Source of the DNA: Acidimangrovimonas sp.
GTDB taxonomy: Bacteria > Pseudomonadota > Alphaproteobacteria > Rhodobacterales > Rhodobacteraceae
Direction of reading: 5' to 3'
DNA length: 8,684 nt
Assembly: GCA_030147905.1 (NCBI GenBank)
Contig: JASBUM010000252.1
Location: 1 to 8,684, forward strand
Positions 6,135 through 8,684 of this stretch are shown one piece after another; the first letter of the stretch is position 1; each line of letters opens with the position of its first letter. A model generated the notes under the pieces. The model was not told the origin of the DNA, searched no databases, and worked only from the letters and a program-made list of their open reading frames with translations. The position numbers were made by a program, and so were the translations under genes.

Positions 6135-6584
6135 TCAACCGATGCCAAGCCGATGCTCGACCCGCTGGCGGGCGAGGTTGCTGTCGCGGTCGTTCACGCC
6201 CAGCAGGTTGGCGACCAGCCGCAGTAACGTGTCCTCTTCGGTGTCGCGCACCCCGTCGGCAAGCACGACTTCCCACATCGCCTCGATCACCCCTTCGCGG
6301 TGGTCGTAGTCGACCGCGTCCTTGATCGCGCGGGTGAAGCGGACCGTGTCGGGGGCCATCTGCTCGAAGGTCTCGCCCTCGCGCCGCAGCGCCACCGCAT
6401 CGAAGGGCGACAGCCCGTAGCGGCGCGCGAGGATGCGGTCGATCCTTTCGATCTCTTCCTCGCTGTAATCGCCGTCGGCGCGCGCGATACGCACCAGAAG
6501 CGCGGCCATCGCTCGGCGCGAATCGGGATCGGGCAGGCGGGCCGGTGCGGGGGCCAGAAGGCCACGAAGGAGGTCTGAAAACAT
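6135..6584 (-). CDS. TerB-like (tellurite-resistance B fold) protein
   Basis: The chosen start is the ATG at 6582-6584 (MFSDLLRGLLAP, 149 residues). An in-frame extension of 23 codons would run through the promoter-like sequence and is rejected. The protein is mainly helical and acidic. Two matching acidic segments, ARADGDYSEEE (34-44) and LADGVRDTEED (108-118), sit in equivalent helix-loop-helix units, the hallmark of the TerB fold, where Asp/Glu residues can bind a divalent metal. Many such single-domain proteins sit in alphaproteobacterial genomes far from any ter operon, and no TerC, TerD or TerZ is seen here, so a role in tellurite resistance should not be assumed. There is no signal peptide or membrane segment. 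It is the first gene of a two-gene unit with the PhnD-like gene. Confidence 0.75.
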   Translation of the reverse strand: MFSDLLRGLLAPAPARLPDPDSRRAMAALLVRIARADGDYSEEEIERIDRILARRYGLSPFDAVALRREGETFEQMAPDTVRFTRAIKDAVDYDHREGVIEAMWEVVLADGVRDTEEDTLLRLVANLLGVNDRDSNLARQRVEHRLGIG

Positions 6585-6590
6585 GGCGCA

Positions 6591-6619
6591 GATATAGGCC
6601 CTGGCCCGGCGTGCGCCAA
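6591..6619 (-). promoter_or_regulatory. σ70-type promoter for the TerB-like gene, probably leaderless
   Basis: On the minus strand TTGGCG (6614-6619) and TATATC (6591-6596) are separated by exactly 17 bases. Each matches four of six consensus positions. The -10 box ends six bases before the ATG, so transcription would begin at or next to the start codon. No Shine-Dalgarno precedes the gene, which agrees with a leaderless message. Confidence 0.5.
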
Positions 6620-6676
6620 GCGTGAAAGCGCCGTGATGACGCGGAAATGACAAGCCGGCTGCGGGGGGTGGGCGCG

Positions 6677-6693
6677 CCGCCCGCGACGGGCGG
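6677..6693. terminator. GC stem-loop after the DUF1330 gene
   Basis: Perfect 7-bp arms CCGCCCG (6677-6683) and CGGGCGG (6687-6693) enclose a 3-base loop. The hairpin starts 15 bp beyond the DUF1330 stop, in the 123-bp gap before the TerB-like gene. No T-run follows on the minus strand, so it is an incomplete intrinsic terminator at best; it could act as an mRNA 3'-end stabiliser. Confidence 0.4.
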
Positions 6694-6707
6694 GGCGGGG
6701 CTGGATT

Positions 6708-7001
6708 CTAGCCGCTGTGGCCCTCCACGATGATCAGATCGGCCTCGGAGACCGGGGTGCGGATTGCGCGGGCGGCCGCATATTCGGGGCTGTCGTAGCA
6801 GGCTCGCGCCGCTTCGAGGCTGGGAAACTCGATCACCACGGTGCGGGCGCGGCAATGGCCCTCGCGTTGCTCCTGCGCGCCGCCGCGCACGAGGAACCGC
6901 GCGCCGAACTTGTCGAAGGCGGCTGCGTTGGCCTCGCGGTAGCGGGCATATTCGGTCTGGTCGCCGATATCCACATGGGCGACCCAATAGGCCTTGGTCA
7001 T
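6708..7001 (-). CDS. DUF1330-family small protein
   Basis: The product is 97 residues, the usual size for this family of small ferredoxin-like (dimeric α/β barrel) proteins. It opens with KAYWVAHVDIGD (3-14), then YARYREANAAAFDKFGARFL (18-37), RGG (39-41) and VVIEFPSLEAARACYDSPEY (55-74), and ends ADLIIVEGH (87-95). The order of strands and the 'EFPS.E.A..cYdSpeY' segment are characteristic. The biochemical function of the family is not settled. Its ATG (6999-7001) overlaps the stop of the PhzF-like gene as ATGA, and AAAGGA lies about 8 bases upstream. The two are therefore one bicistronic unit. No signal peptide. Confidence 0.85.
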   Translation of the reverse strand: MTKAYWVAHVDIGDQTEYARYREANAAAFDKFGARFLVRGGAQEQREGHCRARTVVIEFPSLEAARACYDSPEYAAARAIRTPVSEADLIIVEGHSG

Positions 7002-7930
7002 GGTCCCGTCCTTTCTTCATGCGCCTGTGCCGGTGGATGCAGCCGGCCGGTAGACACCGGGCAGGCGCTGCCCTCGACGGTGATCCGGCGGATCCCGTCG
7101 CCATCGGCCTCCACCCCCAGCACGATCTGGCTCGGCCGCCCCATCTCGACGCCCTGACGCAGATCGAAGCGGTAGGCGCCCCGCCCGATCAGCCCGGCTG
7201 CCTGCAATTGCGCGGCCAATATCGCGCTTGCCGATCCGGTCGCCGGATCCTCGGGGATGCCGGCGGTGGGCGAGAACATCCGCGCCTGGAAATCGCTGCC
7301 AGCGCCCGGTGTGTAGAGATAGGCGCTGTCCACCCGCGCCGCCGCCATCAGCGCCGACCAATGCGGCTCGATCGGGCGGGCGCGGGCGAGCGTGGCGAGA
7401 TCGGCCACGGGCACATAGAGAAAGGCCGGCCCGCCGGCCCAGGCCGCGGGGCGATGAGCGTCAAAGCCGATCGCTCCGGGCGCAAGGTCGAGTGCCGCGG
7501 CGATCACCTCGGCCGAGGCGCCCGGCCCGGCGCCTGGATGCGGCTCGGGCAGCACCGGGGCCTGAAACCGCGCCCGGATCTCGTCGCCCTTGCGCCAGAC
7601 CCGCACCGGGACCAGCCCGGCCTCTTCCTCCAGCACCAGATCGCATTCGAAATCGCCCGGGCCGTGATCCGTGGCCGCGAGATGGATCGCGCAGCCGATG
7701 GTCGGATGCCCGGCAAAAGGGATCTCGGCGGTAGGAAAGAAGATCCGCACCCGCGCGCGATGCGCCGGCCGCGCCGGGGGCAGCACGAAGATCGTCTCGG
7801 AGAGGTTGAATTCGCGGGCGATCAGCTGCATCTGCGCCACGCTCAGCCCCTCGGCCTCTTCGACGATGGCGAGCGGATTGCCGGCATAGGCATGGGTTGT
7901 GAAGACGTCGTAGATGTGAAACGGTTTCAT
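6998..7930 (-). CDS. PhzF-family isomerase-like enzyme
   Basis: The start chosen is the ATG at 7928-7930 (MKPFHIYDVF, 310 residues), with AGGCAGGA just upstream. A longer open frame of 108 more codons runs antisense through the GNAT gene and is not real. The protein has the PhzF / diaminopimelate-epimerase fold in two halves. Landmarks are FTTHAYAGNPLAIV (10-23), FNLSETIFV (41-49) with the family's catalytic glutamate E45, FPTAEIPFAGHPTIG (65-79), EDPATGSA (227-234) and GRPSQI (264-269). Some PhzF members isomerise trans-2,3-dihydro-3-hydroxyanthranilate in phenazine synthesis, but no other phenazine gene is near, and most homologues have no known substrate. No signal peptide. It overlaps the DUF1330 gene by 4 bp and diverges from the GNAT gene across 78 bp. 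Confidence 0.88.
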   Translation of the reverse strand: MKPFHIYDVFTTHAYAGNPLAIVEEAEGLSVAQMQLIAREFNLSETIFVLPPARPAHRARVRIFFPTAEIPFAGHPTIGCAIHLAATDHGPGDFECDLVLEEEAGLVPVRVWRKGDEIRARFQAPVLPEPHPGAGPGASAEVIAAALDLAPGAIGFDAHRPAAWAGGPAFLYVPVADLATLARARPIEPHWSALMAAARVDSAYLYTPGAGSDFQARMFSPTAGIPEDPATGSASAILAAQLQAAGLIGRGAYRFDLRQGVEMGRPSQIVLGVEADGDGIRRITVEGSACPVSTGRLHPPAQAHEERTGP

Positions 7931-7953
7931 GGTCCTGCCTCGGCTTTCGGGGG

Positions 7954-7981
7954 ATCTTAGGGCGTGGTCGCGCCGCTGCAA
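7954..7981 (-). promoter_or_regulatory. Candidate promoter for the PhzF-DUF1330 unit
   Basis: On the minus strand TTGCAG (7976-7981) and TAAGAT (7954-7959) are 16 bases apart. Transcription would start near 7947 and leave a short leader that still contains the AGGCAGGA ribosome binding site. The -35 match is only the TTG core, so this is a moderate call. No equally good promoter was seen for the divergent GNAT gene in the same gap. Confidence 0.4.
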
Positions 7982-8008
7982 GGCCTGCCCGTGCGAAAGG
8001 CCCGCCTG

Positions 8009-8566
8009 ATGGAAATTGTGACCGAGCGGCTGCGGCTGCGGCCCTTCGCGCCCCGCGATACCGACGCTTTCGTGGCCCTCAATGCCGATGCCGAAGTGCG
8101 GCGGTATTTTCCCGCGGTTCTGTCGCCCGAGGAAAGCCGCGCGGCGCTCGATCGCATGGCCGCGCGCTGGCGCGAGGACGGGTTCGGGTTTTCGGCGGTC
8201 GAGCGGCTTGCGGACGGGGTCTGCCTTGGCATGGCCGGGCTGGCGCGCATCCATTCAGGGCCGCTTGCCGGCGCGGTCGAGATCGGCTGGCGCCTGGGCC
8301 GCGCGCACTGGCGGCAGGGCTATGCCAGCGAGGCCGCCCGCGCCTGGCTGCGTCATGGTTTCGACGCGATGGGGCTCGAACGGATCGTCGCCTACACCAT
8401 CGCGGCCAATCGGCCCTCGCAGCAGGTGATGGAACGGATCGGCATGCGCCGCACGCCCGCGCTCGATCACCCGCAGCCCGGCCTGCCCGAGGATTTCGAC
8501 GCGATGATGCGGGTCTGGACGCTCGATCGCGGCGACTGGCGCAACGCTCGGGCGGCGCCGTATTAA
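8009..8566 (+). CDS. GNAT-family N-acetyltransferase (RimJ/RimL type)
   Basis: The chosen start is the ATG at 8009-8011, eight bases after GAAAGG. A GTG at 7964 would add 15 residues not typical of the family. The 185-residue product opens with TERLRLRPFAPRDTDAF (5-21), the standard first strand and helix of the Acetyltransf_3 group. EIGWRLGRAHWRQGYASEAA (91-110) contains the acetyl-CoA pyrophosphate loop (RQGYAS, 102-107). RIVAYTIAANRPSQQVMERI (125-144) covers the later strand and helix with the conserved 'N..S..vmek.G' pattern. Such enzymes acetylate N-termini, small amines or antibiotics; the substrate here is unknown. It is the only plus-strand gene in the window, divergent from PhzF and convergent with the next gene. 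No signal peptide. Confidence 0.88.
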   Translation: MEIVTERLRLRPFAPRDTDAFVALNADAEVRRYFPAVLSPEESRAALDRMAARWREDGFGFSAVERLADGVCLGMAGLARIHSGPLAGAVEIGWRLGRAHWRQGYASEAARAWLRHGFDAMGLERIVAYTIAANRPSQQVMERIGMRRTPALDHPQPGLPEDFDAMMRVWTLDRGDWRNARAAPY

Positions 8567-8589
8567 CCCAGCCCGATTAACCCAGCCCG
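8562..8589. repeat. 14-bp tandem duplication across two convergent stop codons
   Basis: ATTAACCCAGCCCG occurs at 8562-8575 and directly again at 8576-8589, an exact head-to-tail duplication. The first copy carries the GNAT stop TAA (8564-8566) and the second carries the stop of the opposing gene (TTA on the plus strand, 8577-8579). With a single copy the two stops would overlap in one TTAA. Confidence 0.8.
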
Positions 8590-8684
8590 GTCTGCTCCAG
8601 CATGCCGCGCCGGCGGGCCTCGTAGTAATAGCCGCGCGCATACCACATCACCGCGCGGTCGAAGTTGCCGCCGGACAGAAGCCA
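8577..8684 (-). CDS. C-terminal fragment of an unrecognised protein
   Basis: The last 35 codons and the TAA stop of a minus-strand gene enter from the right edge. The visible tail begins WLLSGGNFDRAVMWYARG, continues through YYYEARRRGMLE and ends QTGLG. It is rich in Tyr and Arg and reads like a helical C-terminus. Codon use, with G or C at nearly every third position, matches the neighbours, and the frame ends cleanly, so it is very probably a real gene. The family is not recognisable from this piece. It converges on the GNAT gene with 10 bp between the stops. Confidence 0.65.
   Translation of the reverse strand, partial: WLLSGGNFDRAVMWYARGYYYEARRRGMLEQTGLG

Noticed and set aside
6135..6584. 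A tellurite-resistance operon
   Set aside because: Only a single TerB-like domain is present. No TerC, TerD, TerZ or related gene is in the window.
6998..7930. A phenazine biosynthesis locus
   Set aside because: PhzF homologues are widespread outside phenazine clusters and no phzA, B, D, E or G-like gene is nearby.
7931..8254. A 108-codon N-terminal extension of the PhzF-like gene
   Set aside because: It runs antisense through the GNAT gene and past a good ribosome binding site and canonical PhzF start at 7930.

Overview
The window is GC-rich, densely packed bacterial DNA with alphaproteobacterial character. Gene content and protein style (PuuA-like glutamine synthetases, a γ-glutamylputrescine oxidase-type flavoprotein, PhzF, DUF1330, TerB) fit a member of the Rhodobacteraceae. 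This assignment comes from recognising families by eye; no database search was run. No rRNA, tRNA, CRISPR, insertion sequence or phage gene was seen.

Region 1 (1-5021, all minus strand, so read right to left) is an amine-catabolic operon. In transcription order it has a glutamine-synthetase-family ligase (3687-5021), a class I glutamine amidotransferase-like hydrolase (2921-3625), a second glutamine-synthetase-family ligase (1549-2904), an FAD oxidoreductase of the PuuB/OrdL type (215-1552) and the start of a probable DegT/DnrJ/EryC1/StrS-type aminotransferase that runs off the left edge. The set matches the γ-glutamylated polyamine/amine route: an amine is ligated to glutamate, oxidised as the γ-glutamyl amide, and the glutamate is released by hydrolysis. 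Two divergent ligases in one operon suggest two amine substrates. The aldehyde dehydrogenase (PuuC step), the transporter and a regulator are not in the window. A near-perfect palindrome sits just upstream of the aminotransferase gene.

Region 2 (5022-5380) is a 359-bp stretch without a convincing gene. It holds several inverted repeats and probably the control region of the amine operon.

Region 3 (5381-6584, minus) is a two-gene unit. A TerB-like acidic-repeat protein is followed after one nucleotide by a PhnD-like substrate-binding-protein homologue that has no signal peptide. A promoter-like sequence ends six bases before the TerB start, which suggests a leaderless mRNA.

Region 4 (6708-7930, minus) is a PhzF-family enzyme whose stop overlaps the start of a DUF1330 protein (ATGA). 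It has its own promoter-like sequence at 7954-7981 and a GC stem-loop after it.

Region 5 (8009-8684) holds a plus-strand GNAT acetyltransferase of the RimJ/RimL type, converging on the last 35 codons of an unrecognised minus-strand gene. A 14-bp tandem duplication lies across the two stop codons.

Most genes are ordinary in family. The points most worth following are the paired ligases with altered ammonium-site motifs, the palindrome at 140-160, the signal-less PhnD-like protein tied to TerB, and the short tandem duplications at stop codons.
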